Counted from the stretch's first letter, positions 44,777 through 53,508 are shown. The stretch: 64,000 bases of DNA from Gelidibacter algens (GCF_001678675.1 NZ_LZRN01000015.1:1-64000); one strand, 5' to 3'. Notes: a model not told the origin generated them from the sequence alone. Made by a program: numbers and translations.

Positions 44777-44821
44777 ATCCTTCGAGAAATTATGGTAATA
44801 ATCTTCTTGAAGGATTTTTTG
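44777..44821 (+). terminator. Terminator after the porin gene
   Basis: ATCCTTC at 44777-44783 pairs with GAAGGAT at 44809-44815 and a T6 run follows. The long loop may form an inner hairpin. Confidence 0.65.
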
Positions 44822-44897
44822 TTTCTAACAATCTGCAGACAAGGATTCCAATAAGGATTTCGTTGATGATGTGTCATTTTTTGTCAAATCTATTAAA

Positions 44898-44915
44898 TAG
44901 GACAATATTATCCTA
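44898..44915 (+). promoter_or_regulatory. Rrf2/NsrR-type operator candidate upstream of nos
   Basis: TAGGA-CAATATTA-TCCTA has the same 5-8-5 design as the nirK operator and stands at the same distance from the -7 box (centre to box end 55.5 nt). Confidence 0.7.
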
Positions 44916-44916
44916 A

Positions 44917-44962
44917 ATATGATTTTTATCATATATTTTGAAATGCTTAAGGTTTAAATTTG
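44917..44962 (+). promoter_or_regulatory. nos operon promoter: FNR-type site and -7 box
   Basis: ATATGATTTTTATCATAT at 44917-44934 begins one base after the operator, as in nirK. TAAATTTG at 44955-44962 is the -7 box. The centre (44925.5) is 36.5 nt before the end of the box. A 5'-UTR of about 80 nt follows to the first gene at 45048. Confidence 0.8.
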
Positions 44963-45047
44963 TTAAATAAAACTAAAAAATAGGCACAGTGCTCTATTAA
45001 ACAAGCATCTAGCTCAAATTTTATTCGCAAACTTAAACTATCAAGAA

Positions 45048-45539
45048 ATGAAAAAAACACTAAAAATTTTAATGATACTAGCAGTATCATTGGTTGTGGG
45101 TTGTGGTGATGGAGAAAAAAAGACCACAGATCCATACCAAAAAAGCACACCTGAAAAGCAACCTACTAAAGTTGAAAACAAAGTAGCTGCATCTGAAAGA
45201 GTAGATCTTACCAACAAAGGTGTTGGGCCCATTACGTCCGTAACGCTTGCTCCAGAAATTGACCAAAAGATGGTCGCTCACGGGAAAGACGTTTATGAAA
45301 AAATGTGTACCGCATGTCATAAAGTTGACAAAAAGTACATTGGACCATCTCCCACAGGAATTTTGAATCGCAGAACACCAGAATGGGTGATGAACATGAT
45401 TCTAAATCCCGAAGTAATGATTCAAGAAGATCCTCTTGCAAGAGAATTGTTGATGGAATTTAATGGGGCGCCAATGGCCAACCAAAATCTCACCGAAGAA
45501 GAGGCGAGAGCTATATTGGAGTATTTCAGAACCTTATAA
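45048..45539 (+). CDS. Lipoprotein cytochrome c of the nos operon
   Basis: The product has 163 residues. The lipobox ends at Cys19 (LAVSLVVGCGD), a charged linker of about 50 residues follows, then a class I cytochrome c domain with CTACH at 87-91 and an axial Met in NGAPMANQNL. It is the first gene of the operon, 10 bp before the fasciclin gene. Clade II nos operons often begin with cytochrome genes that feed NosZ electrons; the same role fits here. Confidence 0.9.
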   Translation: MKKTLKILMILAVSLVVGCGDGEKKTTDPYQKSTPEKQPTKVENKVAASERVDLTNKGVGPITSVTLAPEIDQKMVAHGKDVYEKMCTACHKVDKKYIGPSPTGILNRRTPEWVMNMILNPEVMIQEDPLARELLMEFNGAPMANQNLTEEEARAILEYFRTL

Positions 45540-45549
45540 TAACTAACAT

Positions 45550-46122
45550 ATGAAAACCAACCTTAAACTTTTAAGCCTTGCTGTTTTTGTAGTGACTTTT
45601 ATGTCCTGCAAGGATACTCAAGAGAATAAAATCGACACAGAAACCGATGTTGTTGAAACAACGAATAGTGAAAGACAAGGTCAAGCCTTTATTGAAGGTG
45701 ACGTTGGCAAACCCAACGTTTTGCAAATTGCTATGGGTTCAGAAGATCACACCACCTTGGTGGCTGCAGTTCAAGCCGCACAATTGGAGAATTCCTTGGT
45801 AAATGCGGGTCCTTTAATGGTATTTGCGCCAACCAATGCAGCGTTTGACGCCTTACCTGAAGGTACCGTGCTGAATTTATTGAAACCAGAAAACAAGAAT
45901 GCTTTGGCTGATATCTTGAAATACCACGTAACGCCTGGTAACTATTCTAAAGAATTTTTAATGAAATTCAAAAAATTAGGACAAGCCAATAATCAGGATG
46001 TGCAGATAGAAATTGTAGATGGAGAGCCAATGATAGGTGGCGCAAAGATACTGGCTAGTGTGCCTGCAGGTAATGGCATTGTACACATTATTGATAAGGT
46101 ATTACTACCTCCAAAAGAATAA
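45550..46122 (+). CDS. Fasciclin-domain lipoprotein
   Basis: The product has 190 residues. A lipoprotein signal ends at Cys20 (FVVTFMSCKDTQ). The FAS1 domain shows LQIAMGSEDHTTLVAAVQA, GPLMVFAPTNAAFDALPEGT and NGIVHIIDKVLLPPKE. FAS1 domains mediate adhesion or protein contacts. It sits between the cytochrome and nosZ, 29 bp before nosZ, so it may help dock or mature NosZ on the outer face of the membrane (inference). Confidence 0.85.
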   Translation: MKTNLKLLSLAVFVVTFMSCKDTQENKIDTETDVVETTNSERQGQAFIEGDVGKPNVLQIAMGSEDHTTLVAAVQAAQLENSLVNAGPLMVFAPTNAAFDALPEGTVLNLLKPENKNALADILKYHVTPGNYSKEFLMKFKKLGQANNQDVQIEIVDGEPMIGGAKILASVPAGNGIVHIIDKVLLPPKE

Positions 46123-46151
46123 TAATTGACACTAACATAAATTTATAAATA

Positions 46152-48113
46152 ATGAAAAATATTTTAAAAACAACTGTTGCCCTGGTAACTATTTTGGTCG
46201 CTTTTACGAGTTGTAATAATTCGGGCAAATCAAATGGTCAATCGGGCGCTTTGGCAAGTAATGTTGCTGAAAAGGTATATGTGGCACCAGGCGAGTACGA
46301 TTCGCATTATGCATTCATGTCAGGTGGGTATAGTGGTAACATTACCGTTTATGGACTACCTTCAGGACGAATGTTTAAGGAGATTCCGGTTTTCTCTCAA
46401 TTCCCAACAAATGGCTATGGCTATTCTGAAGAGACAAAACCAATGTTAGAAACGTCTTATGGTTTTGTACCTTGGGACGATTCACATCATCCTGACATTT
46501 CACAAACTAATGGAGAGTTAGATGGCCGTTGGATTTTTATCAACGGAAACAACACGCCGCGTATTGCTAGAATTAGTTTGACAACGTTTGAAACTGAAGA
46601 AATTATTGAAGTTCCAAATAGTGCTGGTAACCACAGTTCCTCTTTTATTACAGAGAATACTGAATATGTGGTTGCAGGAACACGTTTTTCTGTTCCAGTG
46701 CCACAAAAGGATATGCCTATTAAAGACTACAAAGGAAACTTCAAAGGGGCTTTATCCTTTATCTCTGTTGATCCAGAACATGGGCATATGGACATCAAAT
46801 TCCAAATATTAATGCCAGGTTTTAATTATGACTTGTCGCACCCTGGACGTGGAAAATCTCACGGTTGGTTCTTCTTTACCACATACAATACAGAAGAAGC
46901 AAACAGTTTGTTAGAGGTGAACGCCTCCCAAAATGATAAAGATTTTATTGCAGCGATCAACTGGAAAAAAATTGAAGAGTACGTCAATAATGGTGGTGGT
47001 ACCATGATGCCAGCTAATTATGCGCACAACTTATATGATGAGGCTACGCATATGGCTACATCTACTATGAAAAAAGAAGTACGTGTGGTGAATCCTGCAG
47101 AAGTTCCAGGAGCTATTTATTTATTGCCAACGCCTAAATCGCCTCATGGTTGTGACGTAGATCCAACTGGAGAATATATTGTGGGTAATGGTAAATTATC
47201 GGCTAACTTAACCGTACACTCCTTTACCAAAATGTTAGATGCTATTGAGAAGAAGAAATTTGATGGCGATGCTTACGGTATTCCAATCTTAAAATTTGAA
47301 GACGTCTTGGCAGGTTCTGTAGAGCAACCAGGGTTAGGACCGTTACATACAGAGTTTGATGGTGAAGGAAATGCTTATACCACCTTCTTTATTTCTTCTG
47401 AAGTTGTAAAATGGAAATTAGGTACTTGGGAAGTGTTAGATAGAAAACCAACATACTATTCTGTAGGTCACTTAACAATTCCTGGAGGAAACTCTCGTAA
47501 GCCTTTCGGTAAATACATGTTTGCCATGAATAAAATAACAAAAGATCGTTATTTGCCAGTAGGTCCAGAAATGGAGCATTCTGCACAATTGTATGATATT
47601 TCAGGTGATAAAATGGAATTGCTTTTAGATTTCCCAACGCATGGTGAGCCGCATTATGCAGCTGCAATTCCAGCCGAGATAATCATGAAGAATTCCAGAA
47701 AAATTTACAGATTAGCTGAAAATGAACATCCTCGAAAAGCATTGAGTGATGCGGATACCAAAGTGGTTCGTGAAGGTAAGAATGTACACATTTACATGAC
47801 CACGATCCGTAGTCACTTCTCACCAGATAATATTGAAGGTGTTAAAGTAGGTGATAAAGTATTTTTCCACGTCACCAACTTGGAGCAGGATTTTGATGTC
47901 CCTCACGGTTTTGCTGTGATTGGCGCTAATACAGCTGAATTGTTGGTCATGCCAGGTCAAACCCGAACCTTGACTTGGGAACCAAAACAAGTAGGTGTGT
48001 GGCCATTTTACTGTACAGATTTCTGTTCTGCATTACATCAAGAGATGCAAGGGTACGTTCGTGTATCACCAGCAGACTCTAACTTGGAATTATCTTGGTC
48101 TTTGGGTGATTAA
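46152..48113 (+). CDS. nosZ: Nitrous-oxide reductase, clade II (Sec-exported)
   Basis: This 653-residue enzyme reduces N2O to N2. The N-terminal signal is of Sec lipoprotein type (LVAFTSCNNS, Cys21), not Tat, which marks clade II NosZ. The CuZ beta-propeller holds histidines in WDDSHHPDISQTNG, AGNHSSSF, DPEHGHMD, SKSPHGCDVDP-like PKSPHGCDVD, GPLHTEFD, EMEHSAQ and GEPHYA. The CuA cupredoxin at the end has Cys621, Cys625, His629 and Met632 in FYCTDFCSALHQEM. It is the third gene of the operon, and a strong hairpin follows its stop. Confidence 0.95.
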   Translation: MKNILKTTVALVTILVAFTSCNNSGKSNGQSGALASNVAEKVYVAPGEYDSHYAFMSGGYSGNITVYGLPSGRMFKEIPVFSQFPTNGYGYSEETKPMLETSYGFVPWDDSHHPDISQTNGELDGRWIFINGNNTPRIARISLTTFETEEIIEVPNSAGNHSSSFITENTEYVVAGTRFSVPVPQKDMPIKDYKGNFKGALSFISVDPEHGHMDIKFQILMPGFNYDLSHPGRGKSHGWFFFTTYNTEEANSLLEVNASQNDKDFIAAINWKKIEEYVNNGGGTMMPANYAHNLYDEATHMATSTMKKEVRVVNPAEVPGAIYLLPTPKSPHGCDVDPTGEYIVGNGKLSANLTVHSFTKMLDAIEKKKFDGDAYGIPILKFEDVLAGSVEQPGLGPLHTEFDGEGNAYTTFFISSEVVKWKLGTWEVLDRKPTYYSVGHLTIPGGNSRKPFGKYMFAMNKITKDRYLPVGPEMEHSAQLYDISGDKMELLLDFPTHGEPHYAAAIPAEIIMKNSRKIYRLAENEHPRKALSDADTKVVREGKNVHIYMTTIRSHFSPDNIEGVKVGDKVFFHVTNLEQDFDVPHGFAVIGANTAELLVMPGQTRTLTWEPKQVGVWPFYCTDFCSALHQEMQGYVRVSPADSNLELSWSLGD

Positions 48114-48164
48114 TTTTAGACTATATAATATTAGGGAGATTTTGTTTAGTGTTTATTTTCCTAT

Positions 48165-48208
48165 GAAAGGCGAGGGTTGTTTTTTTTCGCTCTCGCCTTT
48201 CTTTATTT
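48165..48208 (+). terminator. Hairpin after nosZ
   Basis: GAAAGGCGAG (48165-48174) pairs with CTCGCCTTTC (48192-48201) over 10 bp, followed by TTTATTT. Since the accessory nos genes continue on the same strand 60 bp later, it may stabilise the nosZ message and lower downstream expression rather than end the operon. Confidence 0.7.
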
Positions 48209-48270
48209 AAAACACTCGTAACTTTTCAATAAGTACTTAATTCAATATTTCAACATTAAATCTTTAAAAG

Positions 48271-48891
48271 ATGAAAACGGCTGGCATTATAATGATAATC
48301 GGTTCATTGCTTTTACTCGGACTCTTCAAATATCCTTTATGGAATATCATGCTCGGAGCCCCACAATATCCCGATCCTTTAGGAATGGATATTTATATAA
48401 CTGGTATTCAAGGTGTAGATGAGTTCGACCTTCAAAATATAGATGGCCTCAACCACTATATTGGTATGAAAACAATTCCTAAACCCGAAGAGATGTGGGA
48501 GTTTTCTGTTTTTCCTAAAGTTATTCTTGGCATGTCTATTTTAGGTGTTGTTATTGGAATTTTAGGGTTTTTTAATAAAGTAAGTTATAAGTTCTTTTTA
48601 GGTTGGTTTATTTTAATGACTGCTTTAGGTGTTGCGGGAATGTATGATTTCAATAATTGGTTAATTGATTATGGAAGTAATCTCGACCCCAATGCCATTA
48701 TCAAAGTTACGAATCCTGACGGAACTCCCATGAGCTACAAACCGCCTTTAATCGGCTATCAAAAACTACTAAATTTTGATGTGGACTCTTGGCCTCATAT
48801 AGGAGGGTACCTTATGTTTGTAGGGATGTCCTTAACGCTTGTAGCGTTTTGGTTGGGACGAAGAGCAAGCTTAAAGAGGACCACACAGTAA
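48271..48891 (+). CDS. Membrane protein of clade II nos operon (NosB-like position)
   Basis: The product has 206 residues with four helices: about 3-20, 86-106 (VILGMSILGVVIGILGFFN), 112-130 (FFLGWFILMTALGVAGMYDF) and 178-198. A large extracytoplasmic loop includes PQYPDPLGMDIYITGIQGVDE and a second holds SYKPPLIGYQKLLNFDVDSWPHIG. Clade II nos clusters usually include a small membrane gene just after nosZ. This fits that position, but I cannot prove homology to NosB from the sequence alone. Confidence 0.65.
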   Translation: MKTAGIIMIIGSLLLLGLFKYPLWNIMLGAPQYPDPLGMDIYITGIQGVDEFDLQNIDGLNHYIGMKTIPKPEEMWEFSVFPKVILGMSILGVVIGILGFFNKVSYKFFLGWFILMTALGVAGMYDFNNWLIDYGSNLDPNAIIKVTNPDGTPMSYKPPLIGYQKLLNFDVDSWPHIGGYLMFVGMSLTLVAFWLGRRASLKRTTQ

Positions 48892-48919
48892 ACGCTGTTC
48901 TTACAAAAACACTAAAATC

Positions 48920-49358
48920 ATGAAAACACTAAAACACATTTCAATTCTGACATTATTACTATTAATGTTAGGTTGCAATGCATCTCCACAGCCCATAGAC
49001 TACGGCAGCGATGGATGCAGTTATTGCAAAATGACCATTGTAGATAAAACGCATGCGGCAGAAATTGTTAACCAAAAAAAATAAAGCTTATAAATTTGAT
49101 GCTACAGAATGCATGGTCAATTTTATGGAGGAATTTGAAAGTTCAGAAATTGAACTCTATCTCTCCAATAATTATTCAGAACCAGGCACTTTGATTGATG
49201 CCAAAAAGGCCACATTTTTGATCAGTAAAAATATTCCAAGTCCTATGGGAGCCTTTCTTTCAGCTTTTGAGAAAAAAACCGATGCTGAAAACGTGCAAGC
49301 TGATAAAGAGGGCGATCTTTATTCGTGGGAAGAGTTACTATCACATCTTAAAGAGTAA
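48920..49358 (+). pseudogene. nosL: NosL copper lipoprotein, frameshifted in an A8 run
   Basis: ATG at 48920 gives MKTLKHISILTLLLLMLGCN, a lipoprotein signal with Cys19, then YGSDGCSYCKMTIVDKTHAAEIVNQ and a premature stop after KK. Removing one A from the A8 run (49074-49081) gives NQKNKAYKFDATECMVNFMEEF and continues to 49358 with YLSNNYSEPGTLIDAKKATF, SKNIPSPMGAFLSAF. About 145 residues result. NosL binds Cu(I) and delivers it for NosZ assembly. The Cys pair CSYCKM and ATECM are the family's conserved parts. Integrity on both sides of the run favours a sequence error. Confidence 0.85.
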
Positions 49359-49362
49359 CAAC

Positions 49363-50598
49363 ATGAAAAAGTTAGTCGTTTTTTTGACAGTCATTTTAAT
49401 GATGGATTTAGCTCTTGCCCAAACTTTGGAAGTATGTAAAACCTGTCCCATCTCCTCTATAAAAGCAGCCTTAGCCAAAGCCAAGGACTTTGATACCATT
49501 GTGGTTAAAAAGGGTACATACAGAGAGCATAACGTTGTTGTAGATAAACCACTCACCATCATCGGAAAAAATTATCCTGTGATTGATGGCGAAAATAAAG
49601 GTGAAATCATCACCATTGTATCCGATAACGTTACCGTCGATGGATTACATATTATGAATGTAGGAACCAGTTATACAGAAGATTATGCTGCAGTTCGAGT
49701 GCAACGCAGCAAGAATTTTTTGATCCAAAATTTAGTTCTTGAAAGATTGTTTTTCGGAATTTATATCGAAAGATCAAGCGATGGAAAAATCTTAAATAAT
49801 AAGATTATTGGCGATGCAGTGGAAGAATATAATTCTGGAAATGGCATCCAATTATGGTATAGCAAAAATGTGGAAATCGAGGATAATATCGTTCAGCATG
49901 TAAGGGACGGCATTTATCTGGAGTTTTCTGATTTTTGTACCATCAAAAACAATCTCAGTTCTTTAAACGTGCGCTACGGACTTCATTTTATGTTCTCCAA
50001 TGACGATGTGTATCAAGACAATGAATTTTCAAATAATGGTGCAGGTGTGGCCGTCATGTTTTCCAAACGGATAAAAATGTATAATAATTTGTTTAAGGAT
50101 AATTGGGGAAGTGCATCCTATGGCATGCTGCTCAAAGAAATCAACGATGCTGAAATCATTGGAAACACGTTTCAGGACAATACAATCGGCATCAACATAG
50201 AAGGCTCAAACAGGATCATTTATAAGCGTAATAATTTTAGCAACAATGGTTGGGCCATCAAGGTACGTGGCGCTTGCTATGAGAATTCTTTTACCGAAAA
50301 TAATTTTCTATATAACTCGTTTGATATGGCCTACAATAGTAACGTCAACGACAATACCTTCGATCGTAATTACTGGAGTAATTATACGGGTTACGACCTA
50401 AATAAAAACGGCATTGGAGATATCCCTTTCAGGCCGGTTAAATTATTTTCGTATATCGTGAACCGTACGCCGGAAACCATCATTTTATTGCGAAGCATGT
50501 TTATAGATATTATCGATTTTTCCGAAAAAGTATCGCCTGTATTCACTCCAGATGATTTGTTGGACAATAACCCCTTAATGAAAAAAGTCACATGGTAA
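49363..50598 (+). CDS. nosD: NosD periplasmic copper-processing protein
   Basis: Start at 49363 gives MKKLVVFLTVILMMDLALAQ, a signal peptide. The in-frame ATG at 49267 would run over nosL and is rejected. The protein is about 411 residues of parallel beta-helix repeats (NosD/CASH): SKNFLIQNLVLERLFFGIYI, KILNNKIIGDAVEEYN, SDFCTIKNNLSSLNVRYGLH, NDNTFDRNYWSNYTGYD. NosD works with the NosFY transporter in building the CuZ site of NosZ. It overlaps nosF by 7 bases. Confidence 0.9.
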   Translation: MKKLVVFLTVILMMDLALAQTLEVCKTCPISSIKAALAKAKDFDTIVVKKGTYREHNVVVDKPLTIIGKNYPVIDGENKGEIITIVSDNVTVDGLHIMNVGTSYTEDYAAVRVQRSKNFLIQNLVLERLFFGIYIERSSDGKILNNKIIGDAVEEYNSGNGIQLWYSKNVEIEDNIVQHVRDGIYLEFSDFCTIKNNLSSLNVRYGLHFMFSNDDVYQDNEFSNNGAGVAVMFSKRIKMYNNLFKDNWGSASYGMLLKEINDAEIIGNTFQDNTIGINIEGSNRIIYKRNNFSNNGWAIKVRGACYENSFTENNFLYNSFDMAYNSNVNDNTFDRNYWSNYTGYDLNKNGIGDIPFRPVKLFSYIVNRTPETIILLRSMFIDIIDFSEKVSPVFTPDDLLDNNPLMKKVTW

Positions 50599-51299
50599 CA
50601 ATAAAAGGTTTATATAAAAAATTCGGAAAGCAGCAGGTATTAAGCGGGTTGGATTTGAGCATTAGCGAAGGCGGAATTTTCGCAATCCTCGGACCAAACG
50701 GTTCTGGAAAAACCACTTTGATCAAATCTGTTTTGGGAATGGTCATTCCTGATAAGGGAGAGATTTCAGTATTGGGCAAAAACATCAAAAAGAATTCAGA
50801 ATACCGTCATAAAATTGATTATTTACCCCAAATAGCGAATTTCCCAAGTAATTTAAAAGTTAAGGAATTGATCAAAATGATCAAGGATTTAAGAAAACCG
50901 ACCCATGAAGATGAACGCTTGATAGAGCTGTTCAAATTGACGCCCTTTTTGGATAAAAAACTGGGCACGCTTTCAGGAGGCACGAAACAAAAAGTGAATT
51001 TGGTATTAACCTTCATGTTTGATAGTCCCATAGTAATTTTGGATGAGCCCACATCTGGTTTGGATCCTATTTCAATGCTCCGATTAAAAGATTTGATCCA
51101 AGCTGAAAAAGAAAAAGGAAAAACCATCTTGATCACCTCTCATATTATGAGTTTTGTTGAAGAAGTGTCAGATGAGATTGTCTTTATTTTAGAAGGTAAA
51201 ATTTACTTTAAAGGCACCATATCCGAATTAAAAACCAAGACCGATCAGCCAGATTTCGAACATGCTATTGCGTCCATCTTAACCGAAAACCATGCTTAA
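50592..51299 (+). CDS. nosF: NosF ABC transporter ATPase
   Basis: This 235-residue ABC ATPase has Walker A GPNGSGKTT (near 36-44), signature LSGGTKQKVN, Walker B IVILDEPTSGLD and the H-loop His in LITSHIM. It is the energy subunit for NosY. It overlaps nosD by 7 and nosY by 8 bases, showing translational coupling. Confidence 0.95.
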   Translation: MVTIKGLYKKFGKQQVLSGLDLSISEGGIFAILGPNGSGKTTLIKSVLGMVIPDKGEISVLGKNIKKNSEYRHKIDYLPQIANFPSNLKVKELIKMIKDLRKPTHEDERLIELFKLTPFLDKKLGTLSGGTKQKVNLVLTFMFDSPIVILDEPTSGLDPISMLRLKDLIQAEKEKGKTILITSHIMSFVEEVSDEIVFILEGKIYFKGTISELKTKTDQPDFEHAIASILTENHA

Positions 51300-52074
51300 A
51301 ATATTAAAATACAGTTTTTATGACCTGATGCGCAGCCGCTGGAGTTACGTCTATTTTGCGTTCTACCTCTTGCTTGGCATCGTATTGTTGTTTTTAAATA
51401 ACGATTTGTCAAAAGCGGTCATCACCCTCATGAATGTCATTATAATATTAGTTCCTTTGATAGGAACTATTTTTGGAGTGATGTATTATTACAATAATAA
51501 AGAATTTACAGAATTACTTTTGGCACAGCCATTAAAAAGATCCTCCATATTCTTGGGTCAATATTTAGGCGTTGCCATTTCTTTATCCATGAGCTTGATA
51601 TTGGGACTGGGATTACCATTCGTGTTTTATGGCCTGTTTGAAAGTAGTGCCATTTGGGATTTTTCTTTATTGTTGATTACTGGCACGTTTCTGACCCTGA
51701 TTTTTACAGCCTTGGCGTTTAATATTGCTTTGTCCAATGAAAATAAAATAAAAGGTTTTGGCTATGCAATTTTGCTTTGGCTCTTTTTAGGGGTTATCTA
51801 TGATGGGATTTTTTTAATGGTCTTGATAGGCTTTGAAGATTATCCTTTAGATAAAGTGTCCTTAATTGGTACCATGCTCAATCCGATAGATTTATCTAGA
51901 ACCTTAATCTTGTTGAAATTGGATATCTCTGCGTTGTTAGGCTACACAGGCGCTATTTTTAAACAATTTTTCGGAACCAATTACGGCTTGATTGTTTCTT
52001 TTATCGCCCTGTCTTTATGGGTAATTCTACCCGTATTGCGCATGACCATAACCTCGAAGAAAAAAGATTTTTAA
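51292..52074 (+). CDS. nosY: NosY ABC permease
   Basis: The product has 260 residues and six membrane helices. The N-terminus MLKILKYSFYDLMRSRWSYV is typical of ABC-2 permeases, then TLMNVIIILVPLIGTIFGVMY, FLGQYLGVAISLSMSLILGL and LLITGTFLTLIFTALAFNIA. With NosF it forms the membrane transporter of the NosDFY complex that supports sulfur and copper assembly of CuZ. It ends the nos accessory series; a separate FNR promoter follows. Confidence 0.9.
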   Translation: MLKILKYSFYDLMRSRWSYVYFAFYLLLGIVLLFLNNDLSKAVITLMNVIIILVPLIGTIFGVMYYYNNKEFTELLLAQPLKRSSIFLGQYLGVAISLSMSLILGLGLPFVFYGLFESSAIWDFSLLLITGTFLTLIFTALAFNIALSNENKIKGFGYAILLWLFLGVIYDGIFLMVLIGFEDYPLDKVSLIGTMLNPIDLSRTLILLKLDISALLGYTGAIFKQFFGTNYGLIVSFIALSLWVILPVLRMTITSKKKDF

Positions 52075-52098
52075 GTTTCATGAGATTGTAGCATGATG

Positions 52099-52142
52099 CT
52101 GATAATTGTCATATACAACTCAGCATCGAAAGTTTAAATTTG
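52099..52142 (+). promoter_or_regulatory. FNR-type promoter upstream of the Cys-rich small protein
   Basis: CTGATAATTGTCAT at 52099-52112 has the same core as the nirK site, TGATAATTGTCA. TAAATTTG at 52135-52142 is the -7 box. The centre (52105.5) is 36.5 nt before the end of the box. With a start of transcription about 5 nt after the box, the ATG at 52147 would be at or beside +1, so the message may be leaderless. Confidence 0.75.
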
Positions 52143-52146
52143 CAGT

Positions 52147-52542
52147 ATGATTGCAACCATTGCACATAAAATCACGGCCTTTGTTTTGGTGTTTATATTA
52201 TTTGCACATAATATCAATACCCTAGTGATTATTGGTGATTTCATGGTAAATCAAGCAATCATAGCAAAAAATTTGTGCGTGCAAAAAGATAATCAACAGG
52301 GCTGTAATGGTAAATGTCAGTTGACCAAACAAATTAAACAAAGCACGCCAGATTCCAACACCGACTTGCCAGCGCAAGAAACCAGACGCATGTCTTTAGA
52401 TGCCTTTTGTTTGTTTGAAACAGAGCTAACAGAAGCCCAAAATGAGATTATTGCTAGGGTTCAAAATTTGCCTTTTGAATATACACAGCGCATTATCCTT
52501 CGCTATCAGGACATCGAAACGCCACCACCAAACTTTAGTTAA
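52147..52542 (+). CDS. Cys-rich small exported protein, possible copper role
   Basis: The product has 131 residues. An N-terminal helix (5-30, IAHKITAFVLVFILFAHNIN) is a signal or anchor. NLCVQKDNQQGCNGKCQLTKQI carries three cysteines (CxxxxxxxCxxxC) and is a pattern I recognise from uncharacterised Bacteroidota proteins often next to copper genes. The C-terminal part ends with a Pro-rich segment. It is placed between the nos accessory genes and the copper-uptake genes and has its own FNR-type promoter, so low-oxygen expression is expected. Function is not established. Confidence 0.65.
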   Translation: MIATIAHKITAFVLVFILFAHNINTLVIIGDFMVNQAIIAKNLCVQKDNQQGCNGKCQLTKQIKQSTPDSNTDLPAQETRRMSLDAFCLFETELTEAQNEIIARVQNLPFEYTQRIILRYQDIETPPPNFS

Positions 52543-52644
52543 TTTTTTCCGGTATAAAAAAACCTATGGTTTTACTTTTCTAGCTTGTTAGTAACAAGCG
52601 AGCAGGAAGTTATAAGCTTATTTTAAACCAAATACACAAAAAAA

Positions 52645-53490
52645 ATGAAACTAAAATATATCATCCCAATTCTTTGCGTCGCTCTATTGACACTCTCATG
52701 TTCTACTGATGACGATACTGACCCAATAATTAATGAAGTGGAAGATCTTGTCAAAATTAAAGAACTGACCAATGCCACGCATACCATTGAACTGTTCAAT
52801 GCTTCTGGCACATTTAAAACAGGCTATAATGCCATAAGTATCCGCATAAAAGATAATGCTGCCAACACTTATGTTACAAATGCGACATTATCTTGGATGC
52901 CCGTGATGCAGATGCCGACGATGCAACATTCCGCTCCAAAATCTGATATTTCAAAAGCTCTGGCTAAGAAGACGGTTTACGACGGATTTATCGTTTACCA
53001 AATGGCCAATCTTGATGGTTCAGGATGGTCTTTAACCATAAATTATACCATTAATGGCACTAATTATATGGCCAGTTCAGACATTGTTGTGATGCAAAGT
53101 GAGTACCAAAATGTGACCAGTTTTATGGGTGCAGACGGTAAGCGCTATCTTATGGCTATAGTGGAACCGCAAGATCCTAAAATAGGGATTAACACGCTGA
53201 AAGTTGGGTTGTACACAATGGAAACCATGATGTCCTTTCCAAAGGTTGAGGGTTTTAGAATGACCTTGGATCCGCGTATGCCAGGCATGGGAAATCACAG
53301 TTCTCCAAACAATACAGATTTGACCTATAATATGACAGATGGACTATATGAGGGTAATTTGTCCTTAACCATGACAGGCTATTGGGTGCTTAATCTGAAA
53401 TTGTTGAACGCTGCTGATGAGGTCCTCAAAGGGGAAAATGTTACTGAACAAAATCCGAAAAGTTCACTCTATTTGGAGCTCGAATTTTAA
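52645..53490 (+). CDS. Met-rich YtkA/FixH-like lipoprotein
   Basis: The product has 281 residues. The lipobox is at Cys19 (VALLTLSCSTDDD). Two beta-sandwich segments of YtkA type follow: TGYNAISIRIKDNAANTYVT and KIGINTLKVGLYTMET. Each is followed by a Met/His-rich stretch, SWMPVMQMPTMQHSAP and LDPRMPGMGNHSSPNN, as in Cu(I)-binding proteins. The last strand TMTGYWVLNLKLLNA closes the fold. It precedes an OprC/NosA-like TonB receptor and probably binds copper at the cell surface or in the periplasm (inference). An inverted-repeat element separates the two genes. Confidence 0.7.
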   Translation: MKLKYIIPILCVALLTLSCSTDDDTDPIINEVEDLVKIKELTNATHTIELFNASGTFKTGYNAISIRIKDNAANTYVTNATLSWMPVMQMPTMQHSAPKSDISKALAKKTVYDGFIVYQMANLDGSGWSLTINYTINGTNYMASSDIVVMQSEYQNVTSFMGADGKRYLMAIVEPQDPKIGINTLKVGLYTMETMMSFPKVEGFRMTLDPRMPGMGNHSSPNNTDLTYNMTDGLYEGNLSLTMTGYWVLNLKLLNAADEVLKGENVTEQNPKSSLYLELEF

Positions 53491-53508
53491 CCCATTCTTT
53501 TTTAATTA

